Below are positions 34,434 through 46,997 of a DNA stretch of 51,041 nucleotides, piece by piece. This DNA is from Prototheca cutis. Lineage: Eukaryota > Chlorophyta > Trebouxiophyceae > Chlorellales > Chlorellaceae. Every line of letters starts with the position of its first letter. Positions within the stretch are counted from its first letter, which is position 1. The position numbers and the translations under genes are program-made. The notes beneath the pieces were generated by a model that ran no database searches, was not told the origin of the DNA, and saw nothing but the letters and a program-made list of their open reading frames with translations. Location of the stretch: contig BCIH01000006.1 in the NCBI GenBank assembly GCA_002897115.2, forward strand, positions 1,269,202 to 1,320,242, read 5' to 3'.

Positions 34434-37400
34434 TCACTGCCCCGGCGCAGCCCCAAAGAAAAGTGATGGCCACATGGCCTTGGGCGCTCCCGTCCCCCGC
34501 TGCACCTCTTCTGTCGTTCGCAGCGCGTTTGATGCTGGAAGGCTAGTCTTTGGCATCAGTAGCTGCTGCTGCCGTGGCCGGGCTGGATGCATGCTGCCAG
34601 CCAGCTGGGATGTCGCCCCAGTCGCTGTCACGCCGCTCCCGGACACAACCCCAGCCCCTTCTAGCTTGGGCCAGGCCGGCATTCTGTGTGCCGCGGGCAG
34701 CTCGCGCTCATACACTGTGTCACCACGCTCGGCGGCCTCTGCCCGCTGTGGCAGGCAGACCAGCGGGCACTCACGCAGGCTCGGGCCTTGACTTAACAGT
34801 CTCGGCAAGGGTGGTGGGTGCTGCTGCTGCTCGCCAGCTGCTTGCTCGGCGGCGCTCCCGCCACCGCCGGCATCACGAAGGAGCTGGAGCACAGCGGCCA
34901 GGTCCACGTCGTCAGCAGTGGCGCCGTCACAGTCGCCCAGTCGAGTTAGACCTGCCTCGGCACCGGGGTCCACCCTTACCACAAGCTGGGCGTAGACCGT
35001 CGGCAGCGCCCGGGACGCGACGGCCAGCAGCTCGGCCAGCTCCACGCCCAAGGCCTGCGGCCCGCACCGGCCGTACCAGTACAGCGCCTCGGGCAGCCGG
35101 CCCCGCTGCACATGGTACAGTACCAGCATGGCCCCCGCCGTACCATCGCCGCGTCCTGCCCGTGAAAACAGTGCTGCCACCGCAGCCTGCATGTGCTTGT
35201 GTGGTGGTGTTTCGGCCCATCAAGCTGGCCGGAGCAGCTGCCGAACCCCGCCCCAAACAAGCCCTGAAAGCCCAAGCCCTAGGACCTAGCCAGCCCCTCC
35301 CACCTCCTCCCTCACCTCTTCCTCCATGGGGTCGAGCGGCAGGCGGATGAGGGCATCCAGCTGGCCAGACGCGGCGCCCCAGGCGAACAGGTCGCCCAGC
35401 AGCGCCGCCGCGTGCCGCGCTTTCTTTGCCGCGTCGTCGGCCACAGCGCGCAGGTGGCGCTTCATCTGCATTGTTTGGGTGTTTGAGAAGAGATCGGAAT
35501 CTGTTGCTGGCCGAACTGTTGCGACCAACCTGGTGCGTGAATGAGCGCTGCCACCTTCATCCGCACGTGCATCTGCTCCCCCCTTCCCAAACCACAAAAC
35601 ATTGCAGACTCCACTCTGTAACCGCACTCTGAGCACGGCTTCGGCGAGCAGACCCGCTGCGAGGCAGGTCCCCAGCGCCACCCGGGCCTCGGCCAGATCG
35701 GACAGCTGCCCGGGCAGGCAGCGCTGGCGCGCCAGCGCCAGGGCCGCCTTGGCTTGACCCAGGTGCGCAAGCCACAGCACCTGCTTGAGCGGAACACAGC
35801 TGCCGTCCACATCTGCAATGAAGTTGGGACGAAGTTGGCATGCTGACGTCGTGGGCAGGGAGTGTGGGGATTGCATTTGTGTGGACACAGAAGAGGTCAA
35901 CGGATCACGGATAATTTCATGCACCAACCCCCTTGCCCCGCTGGCTGCGTGCTGGCTGCACGGTCGACCCACCTGCACACGCATACACACGCATAGATTG
36001 GCATTGCCCAACCAACCAGGACTCCCATACCAAAAATGCACCCCCCTTTCCTTCTCCCGCACACCTCGAGCCAGGTCCGCAGCTCCTGCGATCGCCGCAG
36101 TCCCCGATGGGTGCTCGGGGCACCATGCCGCGTCGAGGCGCTGCCCCAACAGCCACGTCGCGGACAGAGGTTTCGGTACGCCCCACTCCATCCACAGCTG
36201 CTCGATCAGCGACCCGGGTGCCACCCAGCCGCCGTCCAGCAGGTAGCACGCCAGCAGCCGCAGCCGCGGACGCAGCTCTTGTTGGGAGGTGGTCGTCGGT
36301 GCTGCTGCGCCACCAGGCACGGCGTGCTCTGGCAGGAAGAGCGCCTGCAGCAGGCGTTCGGGCGTCGGGGGGGGATACGCCAGCGCAGCAGCACTGCCAG
36401 AGCAGCCCACCACCGCGGTCATCGCGTCAGTCACAATCAGCGTCGGCGGCGGCAGCGACGGCTGCGCCACGGTATGCGTGGTGTCGGCCGGCGCGCGCGG
36501 CACGGCACTCCCTTCGTCTCGCGATGAGGCCCCCAGTCCGAGCAGGCCACAACCCGCAGCCGCCGCATGCTCCAGCGAGGCCCGCCGGCGACCGACCACA
36601 CCGCGCCACTCGGCCTCGCTCGTGAAATTCGGCGGATGGCCCGAGCACCAGCCGAGCGCCGCCAGCCACGCTCCAGCCCGCGCCGCCTGCTGCGCAGCTT
36701 CCACGCTCGAAAGCAGCGCCCCAGTGTCGTCGGGTGCTGTAGTAGTTCCGGCGGCAGCACCACCGGCACCGGTCGCCAGCGCCGCCGCAGTCAGGCGCAG
36801 TGAGGCCAGCTCGGCTGCAGCCCGGCCCAGGGCGGCCGCGCTCCCCGGGGACGAAAGTCCCGCAGCCAGAGCCGCCGCAACGCGGCCGCAGGCTGACTGG
36901 GCGGCACGGGCAGCCCATCGCTGCACGCATCGGGCGTCCATGAGAAAGGCCTCCTCCGGGTTGCTGCTGCTGAGCGACTCATCAAAGCATACCTGTGAGT
37001 TGCGCGTGTTTGTAGTGATATTTGTGATGAAGGTTGAGGGACGAGTGCCAGAGGTGATGGAGGGCCTGGTCCGGCACCGGGCCATGCGCCCGCAAGAGAC
37101 TTGGCTAGGTATGCCTCACCGTGGCGCGCTCCATGCCTCACACCAAGCAGTGCGTCGTCTGCCAGATCTCTCCCTCAGTCCCCACATTCAGGGCTCCATT
37201 CCTGCATACTTCACTCCCCTTTCAGCCAATGCNGCCCACCTCGGCTAGGTAGTCCACCACCAGGGTGCCAAAGCCCCGCTCCAGGCTCAGGGAGAACAGG
37301 GCGTACAGCCGGGCCACATCATCGGCCACGGCCGAGGCCGGGACCAGCCCCGCGGCAGCACAACTGGCATGGAGGCTTCTGAGTCGGCTCTGATTGCCCA

Positions 37401-37524
37401 CGCGCGCAAAGTAGTCGCGAGGGGAGGTCTCGATCAGCTCCTCCAGTACAGCCTGCGGACCTGCCATGGCTGCCAGCACCTGCTCCACCGATCGCTGCTC
37501 TTTCCGCTGGACCAATGCAGCCGT
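34434..37524 (-). CDS. HOS1-like protein with ELYS domain
   Basis: In plants HOS1 is a nuclear-pore-associated E3 ligase and chromatin/RNA factor. Minus-strand exons: 37524-37240, 36992-36065, 35812-35628, 35465-35316, 35186-34434; phases close, about 766 residues. Matching blocks are VARLYALFSLSLERGFGTLV, VCFDESLSSSNPEEAFLMD (very like plant HOS1), the helical ELYS part (WLAHLGQAKAALALARQRC, LAEARVALGTCLAAGLLAEA), LIRLPLDPMEEE and GAMLVLYHVQRGRLPEALYW. Much of exon 2 is Ala/Gly-rich. The exon at 37524 opens at an acceptor, so the true start is upstream. Plant HOS1 has an N-terminal RING-like finger before this part; I could not find it in 37525-37973. One N (37233) is in the first intron. 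Confidence 0.78.
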
Positions 37525-37973
37525 CTACATTGAAGGACAAAGGTCAATGCCCATGTAAATTGCAGGACCGGGATGAGGGTATGTGAACCCTGCGGTTCAA
37601 AGAAGTGGCCGATCTGCTGTGGAGCATCGCCGATGCCCCGCGCGCACAGACACCTTCAATTCGCGACATTGCACTCCCGGGGTGTTTCACGCCAGGTGCC
37701 ATCCAAGTATCGCCTTTCCCAGGAAGCTACATTCCATTCCAGTGTTTGGAATTCATTGTCACATGCATTAACCCAGAAAATTGCGCAAGGAGGTGGTCCT
37801 CGACAGTGCTGACCTGGGCTGGCGTGCCGGACCTGGCCAGTGCCTCGGCAGGCAGTGGTCAGTACTCGTCCCAACGCGAGGCAGCCCTTGGGACTCGCTA
37901 CAATTTTGGAGACACCATCCACACCTAGATTCTTGGTTACGAGCGGGGTTCCAAAGGCCGGTGCTGGCACGCC
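37525..37973. other. Divergent promoter region HOS1-like / EMSY-like
   Basis: Should hold the HOS1-like 5' exon and both promoters. An open minus-strand frame over 37656-37970 shows no RING cysteines and no recognisable domain. Confidence 0.4.
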
Positions 37974-40657
37974 ATGGCGACCGTTGCGTTGGAAGTGTTG
38001 AGGGAGCTAGAACTGGAAGGCTACACGGCAGTCATGCGGGCGTTTTACGCCGGAGCATACGACTGGGTACGAGCAACATGGGAATGCTGCCGTGTATTGT
38101 GGTCTGCGATGGTGGCATGGGCCGCCCATGATGGCGCTGCCCTCTGTCTTGACTAGGTTGGCAGGGCACCGGCGTCACCTTGCGTTGAATTGCTCCATTT
38201 TCTGCGCCGCAGGAGAAGGAGGAGATCTTGACCAAGCTCCGGGGCATACTGAACATTGACAACAACCAGCATGCCGTGAGTGCAACGTGATGCTGGGCCA
38301 GGCATTTGCAATGCTGTGTGCTTTCCGGGGCACGTAACTGTACAACGTGGCCCTCCTCCCATGGACAGCTGTCTTCCCCAGAGCCAAGCCCCCTCAGCTC
38401 TGCGCTGCCCTTTCCGAATGCAGGATGTGCTGACGCAGGTCAAGGGGGAGATGCAGGCGATCCGGACCGAGGGCAGACTGCCATCCAACACCAAGCCTCG
38501 TGCCGGCCAGCTTGGTGCCGCCACTGCAGCGTACGTTTGGATGCTGAGCGTTTTTTTCCTTTTTTATATGCGTGTGTGCGTTGGGGGGGAAGGGAGTCTG
38601 TCGTATGCTGGAGCGGGTACTGGGTTGTGTGCAGCAGCTGCTGGGTCAGGTTTTGGGTTTCCTTGCATGGATGGCGATGATGCAGGCAGGGGCCAAGGCC
38701 ATCGCAGAAGTCGGCACCTGCCTGCCATGATTTCCACGGCCGACCNCCCTATAACATGCTGTCACGTCCGCAGGGCCCGGAACCAGGTGAGGGGTTCGCC
38801 CGCGGGAACCCCCGCCGCCCGCGCCGGTGCCAGCGCGGCTCGGCCCTCCTCGACCAAACCCAAGTCTGCCCCACGCGCTGCGGGCAACCGTGCTGGCAGT
38901 GCTGCGGATCCTTTCGACTACGTCGGCCGCCGCGTCTGGTCCGTTGTTGGTGCTGTCACAAGGATGGAAGGCGGGTGGGGGGGTTATTCTCTCCTGCATG
39001 TGGGGGTTGTCAGAGGGAGGGAAGCCTTTCATGCACCATGACTGTCGCCTGAAGAGAGGGTGTGTATGCCTGCTCCTGCGGGAAAATGGCTTTTGCAGCA
39101 GCAGAATGAGCTGCCAGAGGGACAGGACAAGCCCATTCGCCCTGAGCAACAGCAACACGTCCCCACTGCAGGCGATTCTGGCCATCTGAGGATCCCGCCT
39201 GGGTGGAGGGTTACGTCTACGAGTATGATGCCGGTAAGACAGCACGGCGCAATGTTGAAACTCTGCATGCGCTTTGCAGCAGCAGGTTGTGTTACATTTG
39301 CAAACACACTCCCGGTCATCGCTGCCATGTCGCGTACATGGCATCCTCTCACGCGCCTCCCCTCCTCACACATGCAACACTGTGCAGAGAGTGGAACACA
39401 TAGCATCTTGTACGACCCAAACCATGCTGAACGGGAGACGTTGGAAGACGGCTACTCCTTTGCCATGGCCAGCCCGGTGAGTGTGGATGCCGGTTTGGTT
39501 TAGTTGGGCCGGTGGCGAGCCCTGCCGTCCAGCCGGGAGCCCAGCCTGCATCAATCAATCCTCAACATTCTTTCTCACTTGGCCCCCCCCCCCCCCCCAA
39601 AAAAAAAACGCACTGCACTCATAGAATGACTATGTCCTGGGCGAGTTTGTCGATCTGCGGTCGATGAACGGCTCACGCCGCGTCCGGGAGCGGCCCGTGG
39701 AGGCCCCCGTCGTCCCGCATGCGCCGGCGCCGCCCGCCGCAGCAGGCAACGCGACGGCAGTAGGTGAGTGAAGTGGACGATGCCGTGTTGCTGGCGAACG
39801 GGCCTCTGCAGGAGGAGGAAGCTTTTGCGTTGCATGTACTACCATCGGCGATGAACGGAGGCAAGAAGAAAGAAACTCAGGTCACTCGTTTTCCGACTCC
39901 CTCTCCTCAACTCCCTTTCCTTGCAGACCGCGTGCCGAGCAAGAAGCGGCGAGGCACCGGCACCGCGCCGCCCGTCCCGGCGCACGCGCCGTTTGACCCC
40001 GCCTGGCTCAATGGCCGGCTCCAGGTGCGGGTTGCCGGATTTGCTGTGTTTGACTGTGTGGTGGAAAGAAGGGAATGGAGGGCGGAGGGGTCGTAGAGCG
40101 AGCGGTGCATGGCCCTGCTCACAAGTGCTGTGCAATTGGCAGATCGATCGGAAGTCAAGGACGGTGCGATGACAAGCCGCCAGCGACAGCCATCCCCACC
40201 AACAAATGATCGACTCTGGGACAGGTGGCAGCGGAGGAGGAGCTGCAGGAACTCTATTCGGCGCTGGAGCGTCGGGAGACGGAGCTGGTCTCCGAGCTCG
40301 GTCCGCTGGATGCTGGTGAAGTCCTCGGTGCGTGGTGGGAACGCTTGGGTTTGATTTGATTTGACCCCGGGGAATGGTGGTTGACCGAGCAAGGAGCGCT
40401 GGTTTGAGTGCTTGAACAAGAGGCTCGTCGCATGCACCGGCTCTTGTTGGGGCAGAAGACTTTACACACGCCCCTCTCTTGAGGGAGCTCATCTTTCTCA
40501 TAAAAAGCCACCATGCTGACTGGCCCAAAATACATTATGATCTGCAGACGAGGACGCGGGGCTGCGGGCACAGCTGGAGGCCGAGTTCCAAGCACTGTGC
40601 GAGCGGGAGACGGGGCTCATGGCCGAGTTGGCCACCCTGACAGCCGTGGAGGAGTGA
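37974..40657 (+). CDS. EMSY-like protein (ENT domain, Agenet/Tudor, coiled coil)
   Basis: Plant EML proteins are chromatin readers that bind methylated histone H3. Eleven exons close in phase: 37974-38066, 38213-38275, 38424-38530, 38774-38938, 39172-39233, 39388-39476, 39625-39763, 39927-40024, 40143-40163, 40225-40327, 40548-40657; 349 residues. The ENT domain spans the first three exons: LEVLRELELEGYTAVMRAF, YDWEKEEILTKLRGILNID, DVLTQVKGEMQAIR. The Agenet/Tudor-like part is rebuilt over exons 4-6: DYVGRRVWRFWPSEDPAWVE, GYVYEYDAGESGTHSILYD, then ETLEDGY. A basic linker (VPSKKRRGTG) precedes the C-terminal coiled coil (EEELQELYSALERRETELV, LRAQLEAEFQALCERE). Exon 9 is only 21 nt. The intron-rich layout (about 11 exons for 1.05 kb) is the densest in the window. 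One N (38756) is intronic. Confidence 0.9.
39586..39608. repeat. C/A homopolymer tract in an EMSY-like intron
   Basis: A run of C followed by a run of A just before the acceptor of exon 7. It may serve as part of the pyrimidine tract; its length is uncertain. Confidence 0.7.
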
Positions 40658-41909
40658 TAGGGGGGACGAAGGTGGAGGATTCGTAGGTACCTGCTGCCTG
40701 GGAATGAGTGGAAGAGGAGACGACACGCTGCTGCGGTGATGCAAGGCCTGTGGAGATAGGACTGCTGTCCCTTTCTCCCCTCACTCCGCTGCGAGGCAAA
40801 CCCCCAACGACTACCACCATACTGATGGTTCCCAGTCGCTGTTGTTGTGCTGGACATTCCTGTTGACTTGTGCCTGGCGCCGGCCGTCTGATGGCGGCTG
40901 TTCGGCCTGGGCGTTGAGCAGATTCAACCCTGTTGTCACTGTGACTGTAGTCCAAGGGCTGTATCCGCAGTACCCACGGGGGAAAGCGCGTGCAGTAGTT
41001 CAGCTGGCTCCAGAATGGCCCGGTGCAGTGCAGTGTGGAAGGTGATGTCCTGGCGGGAAGAGCAGGGCAGCTGCGGGTTGTAGCTGGCAGTGGGACTGCA
41101 GGAACAACCCGTGCTGCTTCCGATCGGCGGAGCCAACCCAGTCCGTAGGGCGTACATGCGAAAAATATGGACCCATCAGCGCAACCAATTCACGACCCCC
41201 CGCTCCGAACCCCCACCACTGTTCCCATATTGTGCATGATGCATGCATAGATTTATTTAAAGGGTGATACGGAGTACGATGGTCGTGGGGTTGCTCACGC
41301 CGGCGTGCCGGCCACTGGGCTTGGTCTCGGCGATGCCACCGGGCAGTGCTGTCTGCTTCCGCCCGTGCCAGCTGGCGTTCAGGCAGCGCCATGCCAGACG
41401 GTCCGGTAATCTTGTTCTTGGCCTCGCAAGGGCACAAAAGCTGGTGTGCAGGGCAGAGGAAGGAGCCACGGCCCCTGCACAGGTGTGTACTGGGTGGATG
41501 GGGGTGGAAGTCCCTGNCGCCAGGGATATTCCGCGGTGGACGCGCGGTCCCACCGGCCAAGCCAATGACGGGTGATCTGGTCTGGGTGGTAGGAATTGTA
41601 GAGGGGACCCCAAATGGCCTCTGGATGGCGGGAATATGATGGATTCTTGCTGAGCTCAGGCTTGCTGCCATTGGTTCCGGGGTGGCGCTGACACGGTTCC
41701 CTGTGGGGTTCCCCCTGCGCATGCGCATGCTTGTAGAAATGTGGGTCGTGAGGGCGAGTGGAAAGGGCTTTTATTGCCTAATAAAGAGGCGGGGATCATG
41801 ACGAACAACAGTCCCCTTTGCCCCTCCGCACAACACATGACAGGATGTCGTCAACCCTTTCGCGCATCGGGCCCCCCCTCCCACGGGCGTCGCAGCATCG
41901 CTGTTTGCC
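40658..41909. other. Intergenic, about 1.25 kb; Tic110 5' region at right
   Basis: No sure gene. A minus-strand open stretch at 41257-41613 ends with a GC-rich frame, but I recognise no family and no consistent splice pattern. The right end (41740-41909) probably encodes the Tic110 transit peptide in broken frames. Confidence 0.35.
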
Positions 41910-44900
41910 ATGCCGGCCAGCGGAGTGATGGCAGCCGGCGCGGCCTTGACAGCCGCTCTAGGCCTGGGGGCCTGGACTGCAGCGGGCGCGGCGCTGCCGC
42001 CTGCGTTTCGCACGGCGGGCCGTGCGGCGGCCGCGGCACTGGCGGCCGGCGCGGGCGTGCTGGCCGCGCGACGGATGACGGCGCTGCGCCGGCAGGCGGC
42101 GATTGTGGAGCTGGAGATGTTGCTGGCAGAACTCCAGAGCCCGGAGTCGCTAACGCGTGAGGCGGTGGAGGGCATCGAGCGGCGGGCAGGGGCGGCGTTG
42201 ATTCTGTGCGACCTGGATGGTGTGCGGCGAGTGTACGGTCGGTACCTGGAGTCGCTCGTGCCTCGCGGCGAGGGTCAGGAGATTCGTGGCGATGAGCACN
42301 TGCGTCTGGCTTCCTTCCGATCGGCGCTGGGTCTGGACGAGGAGTCCAGCGCCCCCGTGCACATNGAAGTCGGGCGGCGGCTGCTGCGAAGCCGCCTGGA
42401 AGCCGGCGATCGCCGAGGGGACGCCGAGGCACGCCGCGCTTTCCAGCGCCTGATGTACATCTCGTTCTTGCTGTTTGGCGACCGGGGGTACCTCACGCCC
42501 TGGGCCCGCGCGTTTGGCCTCACCGACGCGCAGGTCTACGTCGCCCGCCGNGATGGGGCACGGGTCCTGTTTGATGCCGCGGTCAGTGCTGTGGGAGGTT
42601 TGCCGGCTGACCGTGGTGTGCTGCGCACGCTGCGTGATGTGCAAGTGACCGTTCGTTTAGCCGACGACGAAGCCGCGGCCGCCNTGGGAGAGGCCGCNCG
42701 GGCTACGATGGAGAAGCAACTCGACGCCGCCCTGAAGGCCGCCGCCACCACCACCACCCTTGGGGGTGCTTCCCGCCGCGGCGCGGATGTCGTCGCAGAA
42801 CTGGAAGCGGCGTTGACCTTCAACCGTGACCTTGCCGCGCTGGCAGGCCAGGAGGGCATCGTCCCCGGGGTCGGACCCGTCACNGTCGCTGGATCCCCTT
42901 GGGCTGCAGTGGAAGGCCGCCACCGGGGTCTCCGCGACCTCTTTCGTGCCTTTGTCGAGCAGCGCTTGGCGCGCGAAAATCACACCTGGGATGCGGGTTG
43001 TGAGCGCGACACCGNTGACCTGGCACAACTGCTTGGCCTGCCACAAAAGGATGCGACGATCGTCGAGTCTGAGGCCAAGGAGGCCGCGTACCGGCGGCGG
43101 TTGCGTGCCGCGGTGGCCGGCGGGAAGCTCGATGCCGCACCGAGCCCCGCGGCGTTGTTGAGCGAGTTGGTCGATGCCGTGGGCTTTGACCCCAGCGCCG
43201 CTGCGGCTCTGCACGCGTCACTGTACCGGCAAAAGCTGCAGGCCCTGCTGGCATCGCANGACCCGCCCGCNCTGTCGGACGCCGACGAGCGAGAGCTGGC
43301 CCGGCTCCAGCGCCTGCTGTGCGTGCCGCGGNAGGAGCGCGACGCCGCCCGGGCGGCGCTCTGCGGTGCNCCCTTCCGGGCCGTCGTCGAGCGCAGCCTC
43401 GACGCCGGAGCGGAGAACTTTGCCGGGGACGATCGCCGCCGCGTCGGTGCTGCCGCGCGCGGCATGCGCATGGAACCCGCTGACGCGCAGTGTGTGCTCG
43501 CCGAGGCGGGGCGCCGCCGCCTGCTGGGGTTTGTCGCCGAAGCACGCAAGCAAAAGGAGCCGGTCGACGCCGCCAAGGAGCTCAAGGCCATGGTCACATT
43601 CTCTACTGTTGTTCTGGCCCCCCTCGTCGACGAACTCCGGGTTCGCATAGCAGGGTTTCTGTTTCTGCTGTGTGTGTTTTTTTAATTTCTGCGTGTGGTG
43701 TTCTCGAGCCATGAATTGCCTCCCTGGAACCATTTGAATGCCTCTTCCACTAACAGAACCCTCCCCCACACCCAACTCTGGCCAGACGGAGGAGGAGCGC
43801 AAGGCAGTGCGGGAGGAGGCGGAGCAAGAGGCTGCGATGCAGGCCATGGTCGCTCGCATGCAGCGCGAGGCGGCGCGGCAGGGCCGGCCCGCCGCCGCCG
43901 AAGACGAGGAAGAAAGCGATGCAGAGCGTGCACGCTTGTCGGGCACGGGGGACGACGAGATGCCCGGGGCACGGCCGGCGCTGGCCCCCGCCAGCCAGCT
44001 GCCGCAGCGGGCCGTGACCCTCAAGACGGACCTGGAACTGCGGGAGCGCCTCAACCTGTACCGCACTTTCCTCCTGCATGCCAACGCGGGCGAAGAATCC
44101 ACGGGGCCCATGGGTGCCACCATGACCCTCGGTGCGTGGGTGGGTGGGCGGAGGGGACGGCTCCGTGTCGTTGAGGCCCCCTGCCTCCCTGCTTGGTCGC
44201 CCATGGACTTGGCCGAATTTCCAACCCTAACCCTAAGACCGAATAACTGCAGACGACGGCGAGACCGAGATGCGGAGACTGGCGCAGCTTGGGGACGTGC
44301 TGGGCTTGACCCCGGCAGACATGGCCGGCGTGCACTCTGAGCTGGCGGAGCAGGCTTTCAGGGCACAGGTTCAGGCGGCCGCCGGCGAGTCGGGCGCGGG
44401 CCTGACGCCCGAGCGGGCGGCGTCGCTGCGCAGCACTGCGGCACGCATGGGCCTGGCGCCCGACCGTGCTGAGACGGTCCTCCGGGGCTTCGAGGACCGC
44501 AAGCTCCTGGCGGGTCTGCAGGCCGCAAAGAAAGCGGGAAAACTCACGGCCAGAATGCTGCTCGATCTCGCGGACCAAGGCGTGGACGTCGTCGGGCTGA
44601 CGGCGGCCGACGCGCGGTGGCAGCTCTACCGCGCACACATCTTAACGTCACTGACCGACGGCCAGGGTGCTTACGATGTCCAAGACATGACCGTGGCTGT
44701 GCCGACCGCTCTGGGCCTGGACACCGCCAAGGCGGCCAAGATGGCGGCCGATCTCGCGGGCGAGCGCCGTCGGACCACGCTCGTCCAGGCAGTGTCATTC
44801 CTGCGCCAGGGCAAGCGCACGGAATGCGCGGGTGCCCTCAACAACCTCGTAGCTGTCCAAGCCGCCGTGGCCGCCGGGACCAAGGCTCCCCAGCCGCCGC

Positions 44901-45097
44901 TCAAGTGGACTCCCGCCGCGGAACTGACCGACTTGTTTGCACTTTATGTCGGTTTCGAGGCCGGTGCCGGCAAGCGCGCTGCAGTGCAGGCCGTGCTGGG
45001 TCTCTCTGACGCCCAAGCGGCCGACATCAGCGCCTCCGCGGGGAGCGCGGGTGAGGACCCTGGTGCCCAGGGCGAGTCCGAAACCGCCATCTTCTGA
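41910..45097 (+). CDS. TIC110: Tic110, chloroplast inner-envelope translocon component
   Basis: Scaffold of the inner-envelope import machinery; most of it is a helical stromal domain that recruits chaperones. Exons 41910-43640, 43786-44131, 44253-45097 close in phase; 973 residues without transit peptide, close to the plant length. The N-terminus has two hydrophobic segments (VMAAGAALTAALGLGAWTA; AAAALAAGAGVLAA), the known membrane anchor. Typical blocks are LDGVRRVYGRYLESLVP, RLMYISFLLFGDRGYL, LGLPQKDATIVESEAKEAAY, an acidic linker after TEEERKAVREEAEQEAAM, and QLGDVLGLTPADMAGVHSEL. The protein ends ETAIF. The start MPASGV lies at the mature end; the transit peptide is probably upstream, where the frame is interrupted. 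Eleven single Ns fall in exon 1. Confidence 0.92.
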
Positions 45098-45371
45098 GCC
45101 TTTATTGGTGGTTGTTTCTTAGGGGGATACCGTCGCCAGACCATGGTTGCCGTGTGCCAGCCAACCGTGTGTGAAAACGGTAGAACGAGCGTGACGAGAG
45201 GATCAGAAGAAGCGAGCACACGCCGGCTGTTCAGATCCCAGCGCGATTTTTGTCACTGCGTTCCAATCAACATATTGAGATTCATTGCGCTGCTCATCGA
45301 CAATCGCGACGGCGCGGGGTGCCTGGGTGATCACATCCTCCGAGACAGCAGACTGTACCGGCGCAGCGAGA

Positions 45372-46382
45372 ATGATGGTCCCGGGACCACAGGATCACAA
45401 TGCCGCGGACGCGATCAAGGCAGAACTGAGAGAGCTTCAATCCAGGAAGAAGGCGATGGAGCTGGAATTGGAGTCGTGCACCGGCCGCCTGCGGCTGGCG
45501 GGGGTGGACATGCACACTCCTCTGGTGGATGCCGAAGTGCGCAGTTGGGGTTGCGGTGGAGTGCCCCCGGTACTGTGTGGCATGCCAATTTGTTCCAATG
45601 ATGAAGTTTCTAGTGGGACGTGACGGGTCCATGGCCTGAGGCTGCTGCCTGCTGACATCCCCCCACTCACATAGGGCTTCCCCCGAGCGGATGTGGACAT
45701 CCCAGGCATCCGTGCCGCCAGGCACAGGATCAGAGGTGCGTCAGGGGGGAAATGGTTGCTTGGGTGCACATGAATACTGTCTGTTGCAGCAGACAGATCT
45801 TGGAGCTCGGGAGCAGAGCCCGGTTGGTCCCTGCGCCGACAAGGAAGGCCGGACCAAAATGAAGGGGTACTGCAAACGTGCATGCTTGTCCTGCGCAGTG
45901 ATTGGCTCGGCCGGACAACCCACCAGCTCGCTTCCCCTCGACGATGCGCAGTGCTGAGCAACGATGTCAAGGCACTTGAAAAGGCGCAGGAAGAGGGCCT
46001 GCACCGGCTGCATGCCGCGATGCGCCGGCCGGCAGCTGCTGAGAAGCCGGTTGTTCAGGGAGATTCTGGTACAATGGCAGGCGCAGGGCGTACAGACGCC
46101 ACGCCTCCAGACCTCGAGCCCTCCCGGCCCTTTGCCAGGGTCACGGCCGTGTCACCCGGGTCGCCCGCGGCCAGCGGCGGGATGCTTCCCCGGGACCTGC
46201 TTCTCCGCTTTGGCCATCGGACAGCGGGGCCGCTCAAGGACATGGCTGCGACGATGCCAGGTCTGGTGGGCCAGAATGTCGAGGTCAGGGTGTTGCGGGG
46301 CGGTGACATCATCTCCCTTGCAGTGCGGCCGGGACCCTGGGCAGGCCGCGGTTTGCTGGGTGCCACGCTCGTGCCCTTTTGA
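45372..46382 (+). CDS. PSMD9: 26S proteasome assembly chaperone PSMD9/Nas2
   Basis: Chaperone that holds the Rpt5 C-terminus during assembly of the proteasome base. Three exons (45372-45536, 45675-45735, 45952-46382) close in phase; 218 residues, the family's usual size. The N-terminal coiled coil (IKAELRELQSRKKAMELELE) leads into the conserved TPLVDAEGFPRADVDIPGIR across the first junction, then RHRIRVLSNDVKALEKAQEE. The C-terminal PDZ-like domain reads PFARVTAVSPGSPAASGG, LLLRFGHRTAG and VEVRVLRGGDIISLAVRPG, ending GRGLLGATLVPF, the family's final block. Two Met codons in a row start the frame (45372, 45375). It lies 274 nt behind Tic110 on the same strand. Confidence 0.95.
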
Positions 46383-46997
46383 TGGTGCTCCGGGAGACTG
46401 CCGGAACAGATGTGGTTGATGGGAACGACACAGCGGGGTGGAAACCCTCCCCGCGACAGTGCTGGCAACCTCAGTCCAGGCGCTCTTCGGTGTGTGCAAA
46501 CGAAAGCTGCTCTGGACGCTGGTCGCTTGCGGCCCGTCTCGACTGCGCCCCTCGCTCCTCGCATCTACCGCCCTTTTTTCCCAAGTCATCGACCGTTTTT
46601 CGGCTGTTTCATCGCAGGGCTGGCCCATGCAAGGGTGCGTACGCGGACATAAATTGAAAAAAATTCTCAATGCAAGGGGGGCATCGTTATGCAAAGAAGT
46701 TCAGGTGCAAGGATGAGACGTGCAACGTGTTGGAGTGTTGAAGCAGAAAGGCTGGCTGGTCCGAAGCTCACGCTTCCTGGCCGGCCACCGTATGGACTGG
46801 GCGTGGTCTTGACGATCAAGGTTTGACATTGTGGGAAAACTAGAAGAGGCGATGCAACGGGGTGAAGGCTTTTATTTGAGTCGGGCCGTGGAGATTATTC
46901 CCTATCAAAGGGCATGGAGGGCAAGGTGGGGGAGGAGGCGCCGCGGCCCTCTGGCCGGATCAGCCCCTTCCCCCAATCACAGCGGGCCCTTCNAACA
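46383..46997. other. Convergent 3' flanks of PSMD9 and F-box gene
   Basis: Tail-to-tail spacer; no gene recognised. One N at 46993. Confidence 0.4.

Noticed and set aside
41257..41613. Minus-strand frame ending GGIAETKPSGR as a small gene
   Set aside because: It vaguely recalls a ribosomal-protein tail, but codon use fits another frame and no upstream exon connects.
44221..44240. CCCTAACCCTAA as an interstitial telomere
   Set aside because: Only two units, in a Tic110 intron; expected by chance or as a branch-point region.
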